From positions 461,320 through 525,319 of the forward strand of contig CAJNOI010000055.1 in the NCBI GenBank assembly GCA_905250115.1: a stretch of 64,000 nt of DNA. Reading direction: 5' to 3'. Origin of the DNA: Adineta steineri. Lineage: Eukaryota > Rotifera > Eurotatoria > Adinetida > Adinetidae. Position numbers and translations under genes: made by a program. Below are positions 1 to 12,499 of this stretch, one piece after another; the first letter of the stretch is position 1; every line of letters starts with the position of its first letter. Below the pieces are notes generated by a model. That model saw only the letters and a program-made list of their open reading frames with translations. It was not told where the DNA came from and ran no database searches.

Positions 1-799
1 AAACGGTATATGAATAAGTAAAAGAAATGTTGGAATTGACTCCTTTGAAGGCAAGCAGGTACATGCCGATATCATGCAGTCTTCATCAGTCACAGCTGCT
101 TGCACAATAAAAAGAGACAGGGACCTTGTTAAATTCTCATTATCGCGCTCTCTCTCTGCGTGTGAGTAATTGCTTGTCTCCAATGAATAAGTATGTTTGA
201 TCAAACTATAGGGTGTGTCGATCAACCCATCAAAATATTTTTAAATCATAACAGCACGACAATAAATCGGTTTTCAATGACATGCCAATAAAGCTTTCTA
301 TACATATATATATTTATACATATTTATACATACAATGTTTTTTTCTTCTTTATTTCTTTCATTATACTTATAAATGACCGGACATCTGCTAATCTGTTTT
401 CTTCTTTCTCGACATAATCTAGTCCTATTTCTTTGTACACCAATTAGTAATAGTGCAAGAAAAAGCTTTGTCATTTAGAGTTACTAATTGAATGGTCTGA
501 GAAAAGGGCTAAAGAAATGGTCAACTTATTTTACTATCGTCTCGCATCTCTAATACACGCAATGTAGATTATGCTCATTGCGGCATATAAGAGAAGGATA
601 GACTAGCACGTATGTATATATATGCTCGATGTTGAAGACTAACCTTTAAAAGACAATAATATCAGAAAAAATATTAACATGCTATAGTTGGTATTAGCTA
701 GTTAAAAATAAAATTAATGATCCATATCAATTGACTGTTCGTTCTTTTTTTTTTATAGAAACATACACAAAAAAAGAAAAAAAAGAAGGATTTGTTACA
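1..799. other. Non-coding flank
   Basis: No coding region is supported. The stretch is AT-rich, with a short TATATA/TATTTATACATA run around 300-335 and pyrimidine tracts. It lies 3' of the minus-strand cadherin-like gene and probably holds its 3' untranslated region. Confidence 0.6.
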
Positions 800-2104
800 T
801 TAGACATAAGAAGCACAATGGTCTGTATTTGCCTGAGATCCATAAAGATTTTCAAAACGTTTTAAAACTCCATCGATATTATTATTTTCATTGAATCGAA
901 CATGTTTCGATGATAATTTAAAACTTGACAATGTAAGCGATGATGGATTAAGTAAAAGAATATTATTCGATTGTTCTGATGACATATCACTTGAACAATA
1001 ACAACCATCATCTGATCCGATTTTCGTACCAACATCATTTGCTGATATCGGACTACTTGTTGTTGATGATGATTGAGGTATTTGTAAAGATATTTCATTA
1101 TTATTTGAATTATTTCTATTATCAATAAATTCTGTTGATTGTTCCACTGGTAAATAATATGTATTTGGAAAGATATTAATAGCATCATAAACCGATGTTT
1201 GTTGAAAATCATTTGTTGAATTAATTGTTGCTGTTGATGAAAATTTTTTTTCTTTAAAATTTTCTTGTTTTCGTCGTTTAATTTTATAATTAATACAACA
1301 TATTAAACATATTAATAAACAAAGAAATACAAAACAACTAGCTAATATACCAGCTAATAGAAACATATTCCTTGAATTTTGTTCATATTGAAACCATAAT
1401 GAAGAATTTCGTGGCTCAGATTTTGTTGATGCTAATTGAATTTGTACTAATGTTGTTGATGATAAGGACGATGGTTTGCCATGATCACGTGCAACAACAA
1501 TTATATCATAACGTTCATAAGTTTGTAATGTTTTAATCGATTCAATACGACCCGTACTTTCATTAATACGAAATAAATCTTGATAATTTGATAATGAATA
1601 TGATATTCGACTATTTTCCGTATTTGGTTCATCACAATCAAATGCAGTTACAGTAAAACTTGTTTCATTCGATATAAATGTGACTTGATATGTTGTTTGA
1701 TTAAATGTAGGTGTACAATCGTTAATATCAAGTATACGTATACGAATATTTTTTGAAATTTGTTCAAATGATGGAATAAGATGTTGAGCAATAATAGAAA
1801 AATCATAGAAATCTACACGTTCACGATCAAGTATTTGAGTATTGATTAATACATATGATATACCATTTGATTGAATTTTAAAATCTGAATTTGTTGTATT
1901 TAATATCCATTCATTTAATATTATATTTGTATCATTGATTAAATTAATAAATGCAATAAAACTACCAGAAACTTTGCCTTCACTTATTTCTATAGCTGAA
2001 TCATGTAATGATTGATGAAAAAATTGTGGATAACGAATATCAAGTAATATTGATGATACAGAAGAAATAAGTAGGAAAAAGATGTATATTATTGTCATTT
2101 TCAT
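800..2104 (-). CDS. Two-repeat cadherin-like transmembrane protein
   Basis: Single-exon gene of 434 residues, likely a calcium-dependent adhesion or recognition receptor at the plasma membrane. Residues 1-18 form a signal peptide. The ectodomain carries cadherin hallmarks: LDRER near 91, a DINDCTPTF linker near 130 (the consensus is DxNDNxPxF), DCDEPNTENSRISYSL, FRINESTGRI and YERYDIIVVARDHGKPSLSS-like spacing. About two EC repeats are present, far fewer than classical cadherins or protocadherins. One hydrophobic segment (about 248-272) is followed by a basic stop-transfer stretch (KIKRRKQ) and a Ser/Asn-rich tail of about 155 residues with no catenin-binding motif that I recognise. The start is the first ATG; a second ATG two codons later would serve equally. 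The Asn of the usual NDN motif is replaced by Cys (NDC), which may weaken calcium binding. The family call is firm; a specific orthologue is not. Confidence 0.82.
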   Translation of the reverse strand: MKMTIIYIFFLLISSVSSILLDIRYPQFFHQSLHDSAIEISEGKVSGSFIAFINLINDTNIILNEWILNTTNSDFKIQSNGISYVLINTQILDRERVDFYDFSIIAQHLIPSFEQISKNIRIRILDINDCTPTFNQTTYQVTFISNETSFTVTAFDCDEPNTENSRISYSLSNYQDLFRINESTGRIESIKTLQTYERYDIIVVARDHGKPSSLSSTTLVQIQLASTKSEPRNSSLWFQYEQNSRNMFLLAGILASCFVFLCLLICLICCINYKIKRRKQENFKEKKFSSTATINSTNDFQQTSVYDAINIFPNTYYLPVEQSTEFIDNRNNSNNNEISLQIPQSSSTTSSPISANDVGTKIGSDDGCYCSSDMSSEQSNNILLLNPSSLTLSSFKLSSKHVRFNENNNIDGVLKRFENLYGSQANTDHCASYV

Positions 2105-5100
2105 CTAGAAGAAATAATACAACAATGATCATATATGATCAACATGTAGAGAATGAAAGAAAAAGGAGAATGTATTTTTTTCTTCTTCTTCTCTTTCTCG
2201 CTCTCACTCGTTCAATGATTGATTTATTTTTCTCAGCGAGAGAGCGAGAAAGAAAAGAAAGAGCAAAGAAGAAAAAAAACTGTAGAATGTCAAATGTTGA
2301 AACAATAGGACTTGATGGTTTTTTCTTTTCTTCTTCTGCTGCCTTTTCATCAATAGTTGACTAATTTATAAGATAGAAAAAAAATGTGTGTAAAGATATC
2401 GTAATCTTTTAATTCATCTAGGACTGTGCATGAATGGACAAACGAGTTTCTGATGATGATGATGGAAAAATCCTATTGTTAACGATTCTAACTACCATCT
2501 CATTTGATATGGTAGCTCTTGTTAATCATTTAATTGCTTTCCCTCTTATCCTCTAGTAAAGCTTTAGAGAAATGATGATAATAACTGAAACAATGCACGA
2601 ATTCATATGTATATACACAAGAGGCTTTTGAGAATGCAAGAAAGAGACGTGTTTCATGTTAAGTTACCAACCGTAAATAATCTACTCGATAATATGACCG
2701 AGTGGATTGATATCGTTATGTGTGTCAACCTCATTAGATGTTCATAATTGGAAAAAAGAAAAACAAACTGAACGATGAAATTTGTGTCGGGAATGATGAT
2801 AATTCCATTATCGTAGAGTAACAAATATATATAACAACAATTTTCTTCTTATGTAATTTTTCTTCGTGCATGAGATAAGCTTATTGAGTTGTATTTTATT
2901 CTAATACAAATGAGATTAGATATTCGTTTTTGAGCAATCTTCAAGCAAGAAAAAAAAACAGATAATTGATTTAGGGGCGTTTCTCCACCCATATGTACAT
3001 ATCGATTTCTTACTTTTTATTTTTTCTGGAGATTAATACGAAAGTTTGAATAGCGATTAGTATTGATAATGATAAAAAATTTTCTTAATTTTACACTTGA
3101 CGATGTAAACAAAATGAATTGTTTACATTTAGTCATATCAATGGCGGTAGCTCGAGGTCATTGATCACATAAACTACGACCAACTATAGTTTTCATCAAT
3201 AATAAACAATTTGTTTTTTTCTTCTTGTTTAATCTTCTATTTGAACATTCATATACGTACCCTTTTAATAGAGAGTGTGAAACTAATTTATAGAAGAAAA
3301 TCTTTTCATTGTATTTGTCACATATAATATGCTCGAGGCGAGAAAACAAATTAACAGACCGCAACTTGTATACTACAAGTCGGCAAACATCAACATGAAT
3401 GATTGAAGACATAATTTGAACATGCATGGGATTAAAAAAAAGAAAGGAAAATGAATAAACAATTCTCTCTTCTTTTTTTTTTAGACGACACTTTAATATA
3501 TCGAAAAGACAGACGGGAAAATTTTCACATAACGAGATTGAACTTACATATTAAAAACTTTGTTTTAATTGTCTCTGTCATCATGCACGCGTCGAAAAGT
3601 ATGATGTAATAATGGGTCGCTCGATTAGTCGAGTTCTAAGTACAAATGATATTCGACGCGTCACTTTTTCTCATCGGCTGTCGTCTGTCGTTTTCTTTTT
3701 TTCCTATAATCATTGCTTATGTTTCAAATTCACATCCAGGAAGTGCATTGACCCGAATGCGACAAGACGGTGGTAGTGGTGTTACCTCTCGCGTCATATA
3801 AAGAGAGTAACACAAAAGACATAAATGACCATTGCAATGAATTAATCATTTTTTAACATACAATGTACGTGCTTGTTCTCCTATATGTATGTATGTTTGT
3901 GTGTGTCATCAGGTCAAACGCAATAGATATAATCGTTCAATATATATCCATATCATTACAATAAACCACTAGTTATATCTCACGACTATATATCTCATTA
4001 TCAAAAGATTGATAAAACTTTGATCTAATACTTTTTTCGAGAGACATATAAGCATCTTAAAAATTTAACGGAAATGAAAAAGGAAATATGCATAAGACGA
4101 TAAAATAAGTGGACAAGTAATTAAGCGAAAAGAAATTGCAGGTATATGATGCAAGATGAAAGCACTTGAACTAATACAGTATATAAATAGATTATGCTTT
4201 TAACTTGCATAGAGTATTTGAAGAAACTGAACATATTAAAAAATAAATGACCGTGATCAAATGCTTTTCAATTTTTGTTTTATTCTCTATCACTATACTT
4301 TTGTCACACACTTGAAACACTCTCATAAATGATAATTTACTTTTTTTTTTCAATCAACTTTTTCGTCTTTAAACATACATTGTATATCAAACGAACAAAG
4401 TCTAATTAAGTTGACAAGAAAAAAGGTGCGACAAGTTTATATATACACTTACAGGAAATTATTGAAACATATTTCCGCGAACAAAATATATCAAACGATT
4501 GAGCGGCATCGGCGACGGTCAGAGTCAAGAGAGTCATTTCCATATGTAGATGAACTCTACTGTATGAATGTCGTTTTTTACAAGCTGGTGTACAATATGA
4601 TTACGAAACAAACATATATCGTACATATTGTGTTGTTCTTCTATTAACTTATGTAGCTTACTAGTACAATTATATGCATCTAGTTATAACAACAGTGAAT
4701 TAGGAAAGCGAGAGAAAAGCATTTGTCAATCATGAAGAAATATGTTCAAATATACTCTTTCTCTTTTTTCTGTCTTCTTCTTTTCCTATCTTCGTATTGT
4801 ATTGTATTATATAATATAGATAGGAAAAAAAGATAATTTGTCCTCGGACACGACAGGTGGTCATCAGTTTTTTAAAGAATTATTTATATTTAAAAAGAAG
4901 CAGCTGCACTTAAAGATAATGATCATGATGTCATTTGTTCGTTTTTCTTTTTTTTTACAAGTTGTTATAAATGAATTTATCGAATAATAAGCACGTGCTA
5001 TTGTCTTTTGATGTGATCCATCTCGTTATGGCATGTCTTCCGCTGCGTAAGTATCAAGTTAACTAATATAGAACTAACAATAATATAAACATTGGTACTA

Positions 5101-8009
5101 CTTCACCTTGATAAGGAAATAAGTGTACGTTGTGGAACTGATTGATGGTCGATGATGAAATGCATTACTTGAGTAAAAGTGTATTGAAAAGGTATGAACA
5201 CTCAATCACTATCGTCATGAATTGATATTCAATTTCTTTTCTCATATAATATATGACACACAAAAAAAACACTTACATGGCTTTTAGACGATTATATAGT
5301 TTATTTAAATAACACGTTATATGATTATTCCATAAAATATAATAAATTTTAAATAAATATAATTCAACTATTGTTCATTGAGTAAACGAAAAAAGTGAGA
5401 TTATGAAGTGCTAAATTTGAATATTTGACACTTAAAATATAATCAGATTAAAAGGAACATACATATTATTTATATACAGAACACGTAGTATATGTTATAT
5501 TAACAAGTTGTGGCATAACCTTGGTATGTGTATTTGACAAAACTATTTCTTTTTATTATGTTTTATAGCAGGAAGAGTTTGTTTTACTTGAAAATTACTT
5601 GTGTCAATGTCAATACAACCTGCAGAGAAACAAATGTCCATAAATCATTTAGCTCAAACAATTATGGATGACATAATTGAAAGTGTAACTATTTGTTCTG
5701 TTATAAAGAGTAACTATTTTCTCTTACGAATGCCACATTTGACGTGCATTACATGAGAAAAAAAAATTCCAATATTTCTTCTATATGAACTATATTAATT
5801 CAGTTTTATATATGTTCTTTGAAATAATATATTGTATCAATAATACGTTTAAATACTATGCATGTGTCATTTGATTATCAAATAGTTTCTATTATATATT
5901 ATAAAGATGACATTGATTTCAATCTTCTGTACCAGAAAAAAAATGTTTTAAACTTGGTCTTTTTTTCAAAGGAAGAGTTTAGTAGTGCATATCACAAATA
6001 TAATATTACATACAGATTTTGTGTTTCTTCCTATCGATTCTAGTCGTAAACTTACAATTTTTTTCTTCATTACAATTCCGATGTGAATTGTAGTAAAAAA
6101 TGTTATTCGATACTTTATATTAACGAAAAATAAAGCATTACTGATATATTCAACACTAATTCTATATTATCAAAAACTCGTCATAGCAGTAAAGTTCGTT
6201 GATGGTGGCATTGAATACAATGAAACATTCATACACATGTGAAAGATTTAGCATTCACAAAAATTCTTTCAAGAAAATCATATTATATACAACCGTTATT
6301 ATTATTTGATGATAAAAATAAAGTTATTAAAGTAAAATTTTATATCTGATAAAATGAAATTAAATGTAAAACTATAGTTGAGAAATATTGTATTCACAAG
6401 TTTTGGTTTGAATTCGTAAGTGAATGATCTCACTATTCCATATTTTCATCATTTTTAATATGTAACAGATATGATCTTGTATTTATTTGTCTATGCTCAT
6501 TATATCTCTATTAATAATTAACGAATATGATCGAGTAGATAAAACAGAAACTATTGTTTGAAATTTTAATTTAAAATCATTCATATTCAATTTTTGTTAT
6601 ATTTTATCAGATTATTATCTTTGTCTACAGTGTATATTACTGTTAGAATTTCTCTAAGAAAAATAAAAACATGTGCCATTGACTAACAGTGCACAACATA
6701 TCTTTTTTGTATATTTTCATTCTTCAAATAAAAGAACAACAAAAAGACGGTGCGAATATGCTTTCAATTTAAATTATTTATTTTACATTAATAGACATGA
6801 TCCAAGCCTAAACTCAATGTCCAAGTTAGCAAAACAATTTAGTTTCTGTGCATACGTCTATACATTATTCTTTGGATATGTTCGTCTTTTAATCGCAAAC
6901 AAATATTTTATTTTGGCTCTTACTGCAACAGTGTCATATCGTCTAATATCAAAGTCCACTTCATCATATATGCATTTTCTCTTTTTCGCACTTATCGCTT
7001 TTCATTTCTAAATATTTTGTCTTGACTATGTGTAATCTTTCGATGATAAACACGTAGTTAGAAAAAAAACAACAAAATAAAGAGTGGGAGAAAAGAAATC
7101 TAAAATGTTATCATTTTTCAAAGACAACAAACGAATCATTCCGTGAAAGAAAACAACGATAACACGTACAAATTGAAAACTTTAATCAAAAGTTATACTA
7201 GCATTACAGTTTTGTTGATTCATTTAAATTTAATTATTTGTCTTTGGTGAGTAGTTTGTTAAAATGTTTTTAACGACCGATCTACTTGAGAAACACAAAT
7301 TTCATTGTATTGAGTTTCGCAGTAGGATTTCAGAAACAGCGAAAAGTTGTGCTGCTGTTGGATGTTTACTATATTAAAACTGAACTATTAGATATTGCCT
7401 AAAGTTCAGTTTTGCTTTGAGTGAATATTCAACAAAAACATAACCTTTAGCAATTGCCGAGAGTCAACTGTGATGGTCAGTATTGCAAAATTTGCGTTAT
7501 TTATTTATTCTAGCTTATTTTCTAGAGGAGTAATGCTGACCGGCTCGTCCGCTATTTTTGTAGAAATAGTAAAATAATTGCGAATGCTAGAAAACTAACT
7601 TTTTGATAGACAAAATCTTAGTACAGAACTTATCTTGCTACAAAACGAATTCAAGCATCAAATTAAGTCCAGACATATGACATTCACGTAGAAAGTTTCT
7701 TCCAAATCATGGGGAGACGTCGAGAAAACTACCCAATCTGATCGATCATTAGTGAGACATAATTGTATTGTGTACCAACTTCCACAGAATCTGTATGACA
7801 CAATCACTTACACGACGTCAGCATATAAGCAGAAACTAATGAGTACTTTGTAACTGTTTTGTAAATAAGTTGCTTTAGTAAGAAAGAAAGATCCGTAAGA
7901 CATTTTTGTTATGTAATAATCCCATTAGTGGCAATAGTATTCTACATTTTTCTATTGAAAACTAATCTAAGAGCTGACATATTGTTCTAGAATTATCATA
8001 TTTTTTCTC
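2105..8009. other. Long gene-poor intergenic stretch
   Basis: About 5.9 kb in which no convincing gene was found on either strand. Short open frames near 2092-2364, 3158-3427, 4411-4647, 5858-6043 and 6673-7011 have low-complexity or AT-driven composition and no recognisable motif. The first 200 bases hold pyrimidine/purine runs typical of a promoter region for the cadherin-like gene. Some sequence near 7500-7800 is less AT-rich and might be decayed mobile DNA, but no termini could be defined. Confidence 0.5.
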
Positions 8010-9655
8010 ATGACATCCACAAACGACGTTGGACTTGAATCAGATCGTGTTCAAAATCAGTCCGGAACCATTTCGGAAGATTTATGCTGTTCGATCTGTC
8101 AGAATATCCTATGGAAGCCAGTTGCCTGTCGAACGTGCGAAACTCACTTTTGTTCGGCATGTATTCAGAAATGGCTCAGTAATGCGAACAGTACATGTCC
8201 ATTGGGATGTAACCCATATAGGGAAAGACCATGTTCTAAATTTGTTAATACGCCGTTGAGCAGATTACAGGTTACCTGCATCTATGAAGCAAATGGTTGT
8301 CGTGAGGTTAGTTGTTCTATTAAAAGAACTATCCTGTCGACATATTGATTTAGATTCTTCCATATGAGGCGGTCGAAAAACATGAAACACAATGTGAATA
8401 CCGACTTCATCAATGCCCTGGTTGCCGTTCATCATTTTCTAAGAACGAGATCGAGACACACATATCCCGCTGTGAGTTGATTAAATTTACTTGTGCTGAC
8501 TGCAAAATTGTCTGCAAGCGACGTGATGTATCTCAAAGACATACCGAAATGATATGTGTTAGAGAACAATTCCGACAATATAGGTGTCAATCAGAAGAAA
8601 CAATTAAACAGTTACGAGAAGAGTTGAAGAAACTTCGGGGTAAGTGTAGGCGTGGATGTGGATGTGGTTATAATATGTGTCTATTAACCATATCCACATG
8701 TACACACCCTATTTAATTCTTTGAATGTTATTATTTCGACTGTCAATACCTATTGTATAAACTAGTGATTTCATGAACTCGAGTTTTTCAAAAAAGATTA
8801 GTAAAACCCCACTGAGAACGAATTCATTCTAGAAAAAGTAGTGTTTGAGTGTGTGTGTGCGGGAGGGGGGGGGGAGAGGGGAAGGGGATATAGAATCCAC
8901 ACACCACACCCACACCCTCAAGAATATAGATTATAATATCTATACAGTTAAGTTATTTTCATGTGTATGTATCTTGAGGGTGTTCGTAAAATTGAAGTAG
9001 ACCACCTATAATCACGTTAGTGTATAAAGGAAACAATATCGGTTCTAGAGATGTCGAAGTGGAGTTGATCTTTCAGATAAAAAACTTTCAATACGAACTC
9101 CATACAACTAAAGTGTCAACATATAATAGAAGTAGTTCTGTATTGATAAGATCATATGATTATATCCCCATAATGAAAAGGAAACTTTTTGTAATTTTCA
9201 AATATTTGACGTATAATATCTGTAGATTTTTAAGTTTGATAGCGATGAATCCGCGTGACAGATCTAGGGATATTTACTTCCCTTTCTACATGCATCAATA
9301 ATTCTTCTCCATGGTGTTTTATAGAAAGAAAATTGTCATTTGTATTTTTCACTTAGAAAAACAACAATTTGCTACACCTGGTTATGAGAGGGTTCGTTGT
9401 GGAGGTCGTCCTTGCATCAAGTGCAGTAAGTGCCGTGACTGGTATTTTACTGGGAATGCAGAAACTTGGAAATGGATCCGATATTGTGAAAATTGGACAA
9501 AAGAAGATTACAATCGTTGGCACGGTGATCGTGTTTATGATCGCTTCAAGCGTCGCGATGATGGTGGAACATGTCATACTGCTGCTACTGCTGGTTTTAC
9601 TGCTAATCATGGTGTTACTACTGTTTGTTTATGCGAAAATAACATTATTGCTTGA
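8010..9655 (+). CDS. RING finger / TRAF-type zinc finger protein with novel C-terminal Cys/Trp domain
   Basis: Proposed exons are 8010-8306, 8354-8639 and 9357-9655, about 293 residues. The first intron is 47 nt and GT-AG. Residues about 26-68 form a RING finger (CCSIC, CRTC, HFCSAC, CPLGC), suggesting E3 ubiquitin ligase or scaffold activity. Splicing joins it to TRAF-type zinc fingers (CxxC/HxxxC spacing in QCEYRLHQCPGC, HISRCELIKFTC, CADCKIVCKRR) and a short coiled coil ending KQLREELKKLRG. This is the TRAF order RING, zinc fingers, coiled coil, but there is no MATH domain. The third exon is joined because phases match across a 717-nt intron. It encodes a Cys/Trp-rich block (CIKCSKCRDWYFTG, then TWKWI and a GGTCHTA tail) that I recall only from rotifer proteins. 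It could instead belong to a separate gene. Exons 1-2 are well supported; the third link is inferred. Confidence 0.62.
8645..8704. repeat. GT-rich hairpin, copy 1
   Basis: The left arm (GTGTAGGCGTGGATGTGG...) pairs imperfectly with the right arm (...CCACATGTACACACCC) around an AT-rich loop. It is one of six related hairpins in the window. Confidence 0.6.
8860..8890. repeat. G-rich low-complexity tract
   Basis: A run of G broken by a few A (GGGAGGGGGGGGGGAGAGGGG) stands out in AT-rich DNA. It lies between two GT-rich hairpins and could form a G-quadruplex. Confidence 0.7.
8909..8983. repeat. GT-rich hairpin, copy 2
   Basis: CCACACCCTCAAGA on the left pairs with TCTTGAGGGTGTTCG on the right, with a loop of about 50 nt. 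It shares the CTTGAGGGTGT core with copies at 30219, 34964, 36200 and 49121. Confidence 0.65.
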
Positions 9656-11618
9656 CTGATTGCTATGAATAAAAGTGGATGAATTGTTGTATTCAATTAG
9701 CATTGGTTTGAGCATTTATTGGTAGTTTTTACTGCTCATAAAGCGATGACATTTAGAGATTCTCGATCAGTATAAGGATTAGCAGTTTTTTAGTGGAGGA
9801 CCGTGCATTATCAGTTTCTCGTGATGAAAGAGCGCTCTTCAGTCGGTGGCATGAGAATATTGGTTGAAAAGATAGTTGTTATATAAAATTATGATTAGTT
9901 GTGAGAAGATGGTGATCAGAAAGCATAAGTGTGATAATAATTTTTTTATGGAAATTGGACGGGTTGGTCAGCTTGGAAGAAGAAGAAGTTAGTAATGTTG
10001 GAGTGGTAGACTACCACAGCATTTTGGGTGATGTTAATGACAAAATGCGGTAGTTTTAGCCGCATTCTAGCGTGGATTTTTTTGTGGATAACAGAATTTT
10101 CTATGAAGCAGTTCTCCTTAATTCCAGTATAATAGTATTGAGTTAGAATGATCCTGATAGCTGATTCGTACAGAGATCTATGTACAAGTGGTACTGGGCA
10201 GACTGAAATGCGATCATGACGGCGTTTGTTATGATGATAAGATTTTCTTCAGTGTCATCCATGAACTAAAAGTTTATACTTCAATTTATAGAAAATGTGC
10301 GCGTATCATTGAATGGCGCCTCTTAAACTGTTGGTGAAACATATGAGAAGTGATGAGAACTACAATGACCCCCAATGAATATAAGCTATTCATGTACAAT
10401 AAGAAATCCATCAAGTATGTAGTAGAGTGACGAACATCTTTCACAAATGTCTTATTGCAAAGATCAAGAGTTCATTAAACGCTCATATGTTCCCACATGT
10501 CATCACTTGCAAACGATTTTATCTGTTAGGATATTGATTACTTCATTGTTTCATAATCAAATAAGCTGTTTGTTTGATTTCTCATCAGGAGTTGAAATAC
10601 ATCTTTCACGCCTTGAACACTTGTTGCTGATCGTTGAATACCATTTTAGCACTGCATGATATTTGTTAACGGGATCTTTTTGTTTTGGAGATTCTTTTGT
10701 AATCCATTGTCGTCCAATTTATACTAAAAATATTTTATCTCTCGAATTTTTTTCAAATCGTAAAATATTTTCCGATTTGTTGGAACTATCTCAATAATCA
10801 TTTAATGTTCAAAAACTTTCTGATATCATTGCTCGTATTCTTATTTTGTCCTCGGATTCTTCATCGACTTTTATGATACATTAATGTCATTTCTTTTTCA
10901 GAGATGTTCCGTATTGAACTCCAGCCATTACTAATTAAATAAGATGTTGAAAAGTGTCTAATAATAGATTTCATCTATATATTGTCGATGATCGTCCTTC
11001 ATTATTAATGTATAATAGATACAATATTTCAAAAAGTCTCAGAACGATTTAGAAACTATTCTGATATGAAAAATAGAATATCCTAAAGTCATTTATCCGT
11101 TTTATCAATTATACATATATACAAATGGATATCATGTAGATGTATTAAAGTTAGATTTCTACAATTTCAATTCGTTCTGTACAAATGTTCAAAAAATATA
11201 CATGGTTTTAGTTTTAATCATTTTTCTCATTTTAAAACAATTTCTTGATTATATCATTTGTTTACGTAGTTTTGGCAGACATTTTTTATAAATAGGCCTA
11301 AAGTTGTGTTAGTTCAGAAGAAGATTTATTTAGTTATATGATTTTCTTCTTTCATCTTACTCATCACCATTCGCCCCTTTTTTCGGAAACCAGAACTATC
11401 GAGTCTTAGTAAGAAAAACCGATCTTCATCTGACTCATACCTATCGAATCCTTTAAACAAAGAATAATCAAATTAAATTTTTCTCTTCTTTGATTCAACA
11501 TTATCAGTAGAAAGATCAGAAAAATTATATTTATTATTAAATTGCTAAAACAACAACAACAACAATAAAATGACTAGGTTATCTGACATCACACAATTGA
11601 ATAGAAAAAAAATGACAT
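9656..11618. other. Intergenic, no supported gene
   Basis: No gene is recognised. A short imperfect hairpin lies near 10008-10052 (CTACCACAGCATTTTG against CAAAATGCGGTAG). A weak minus-strand open stretch near 10530-10730 has no motif and was not called. Confidence 0.45.
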
Positions 11619-12356
11619 TCATAAAGGTGCTAAACGTGTTGTACTCAACATTTTTTGTTCATCTGTTATACCTGGCACAAAAATACATGTTGTCCATGTA
11701 TTATTAATAAAAAAATGATGATCTAATAAAAATTTATATCCATCTTTTTGATAACCTGAACAAAGTGCATATAAATATTGATATTGTGTTTCTTCGGAAA
11801 TAATTCGTCGACATGTTTGTAAAAGATAATGAGCAATTTTTTCATGTCGATAATTTTTTGTTATAAATAAATGTGTTATTAATGCTGATTGTCTTTCAGA
11901 TGGATGAGAAGAAAAACAAATAAATCCAACAATATCTTGTTCAAGCATAACATCATTATCATCTTCAACTGTCGTCACAGCAACAAGTATACGTCGACGT
12001 GATAATTTTTCTGTATATTCAATATATGAATGTTGAAATGGTGCTTTTATTTTATGTTTTAAACTTGAAATACGATAAGAAAGAAATGACGTAATTAATA
12101 TTGCCGGCATAAGACATGATACAATCAGGCGAGTAAAAATAAACATTGATATAATAATACAAAGAAGAAGTAGAATAAATGTAAATCGATTACGAAAACA
12201 AGCGCGAGATATTGGAACAAGAATTTCAATACGTTCTTCAGTACATAAACGTTGAATATCAAAACGATCAGAAAAAGAAAAATTACGTATATGAAAAGAT
12301 GTACGACCAGATTTGGTTTTTAAAATAGGACTTTTGATTGTTGCAATAGGCTCCAT
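11619..12356 (-). CDS. Membrane-anchored GNAT acetyltransferase (NAT8-like)
   Basis: Single-exon gene of 245 residues. Residues about 55-95 form a long hydrophobic stretch broken by one or two polar residues, fitting the membrane hairpin of NAT8-type ER acetyltransferases. Downstream come the GNAT strands: RRILVAVTTVE, IVGFICFSSH and LITHLFITKNYRHEKIAHYLLQTCRRI, which aligns with acetyl-CoA motif A. The Q/RxxGxG/A pyrophosphate loop reads RHEKIA, so the usual glycine is missing; activity may be altered. The C-terminal GYQKDGYKFLLDHHFF resembles the conserved GFxxxG...Y region. It would acetylate cysteine conjugates or lysines in the ER lumen if it behaves like NAT8, which is inference. The start lies only about 140 nt beyond the MED7 stop on the same strand, so the two may share a transcript or simply be tightly packed. 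Confidence 0.68.
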   Translation of the reverse strand: MEPIATIKSPILKTKSGRTSFHIRNFSFSDRFDIQRLCTEERIEILVPISRACFRNRFTFILLLLCIIISMFIFTRLIVSCLMPAILITSFLSYRISSLKHKIKAPFQHSYIEYTEKLSRRRILVAVTTVEDDNDVMLEQDIVGFICFSSHPSERQSALITHLFITKNYRHEKIAHYLLQTCRRIISEETQYQYLYALCSGYQKDGYKFLLDHHFFINNTWTTCIFVPGITDEQKMLSTTRLAPL

Positions 12357-12499
12357 ATTTTTATTTAAATTGATAGAAATTAACCATGACTAGTTTAATT
12401 GATTTTGAAGATCATATCTAAAACTTAGAAATTGAATTAGATTTATGAAAGAAAAAAAAAAAGAATAGCATCTATGATATACACTGAATGAAAATGTAT

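Larger units (their letters stand above)
8640..9356 (+). other. Long repeat-rich intron of the RING/TRAF gene
   Basis: The 717-nt intron far exceeds the usual 50-nt introns of this window. It contains two GT-rich inverted repeats (8645-8704 and 8909-8983) and a G-rich run at about 8860-8888. Insertion of repeats probably enlarged it. If the third exon is wrongly joined, this is intergenic sequence. Confidence 0.5.

Noticed and set aside
2491..2515. Short inverted repeat CTACCAT/ATGGTAG
   Set aside because: Seven-base stem, expected by chance in a region of this size.
3600..3680. Possible tRNA-like stretch with less AT-rich sequence
   Set aside because: No A-box/B-box pair or cloverleaf could be built.
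6673..7011. 112-residue open frame on the plus strand
   Set aside because: No motif, AT-driven composition, no plausible splice context or homologue; likely chance.
9353..9659. Long open frames on both strands overlapping the third RING/TRAF exon
   Set aside because: Shadows of the Cys/Trp-rich exon; repetitive valine/leucine or threonine runs result from GCT/GTT-rich codons in other frames.
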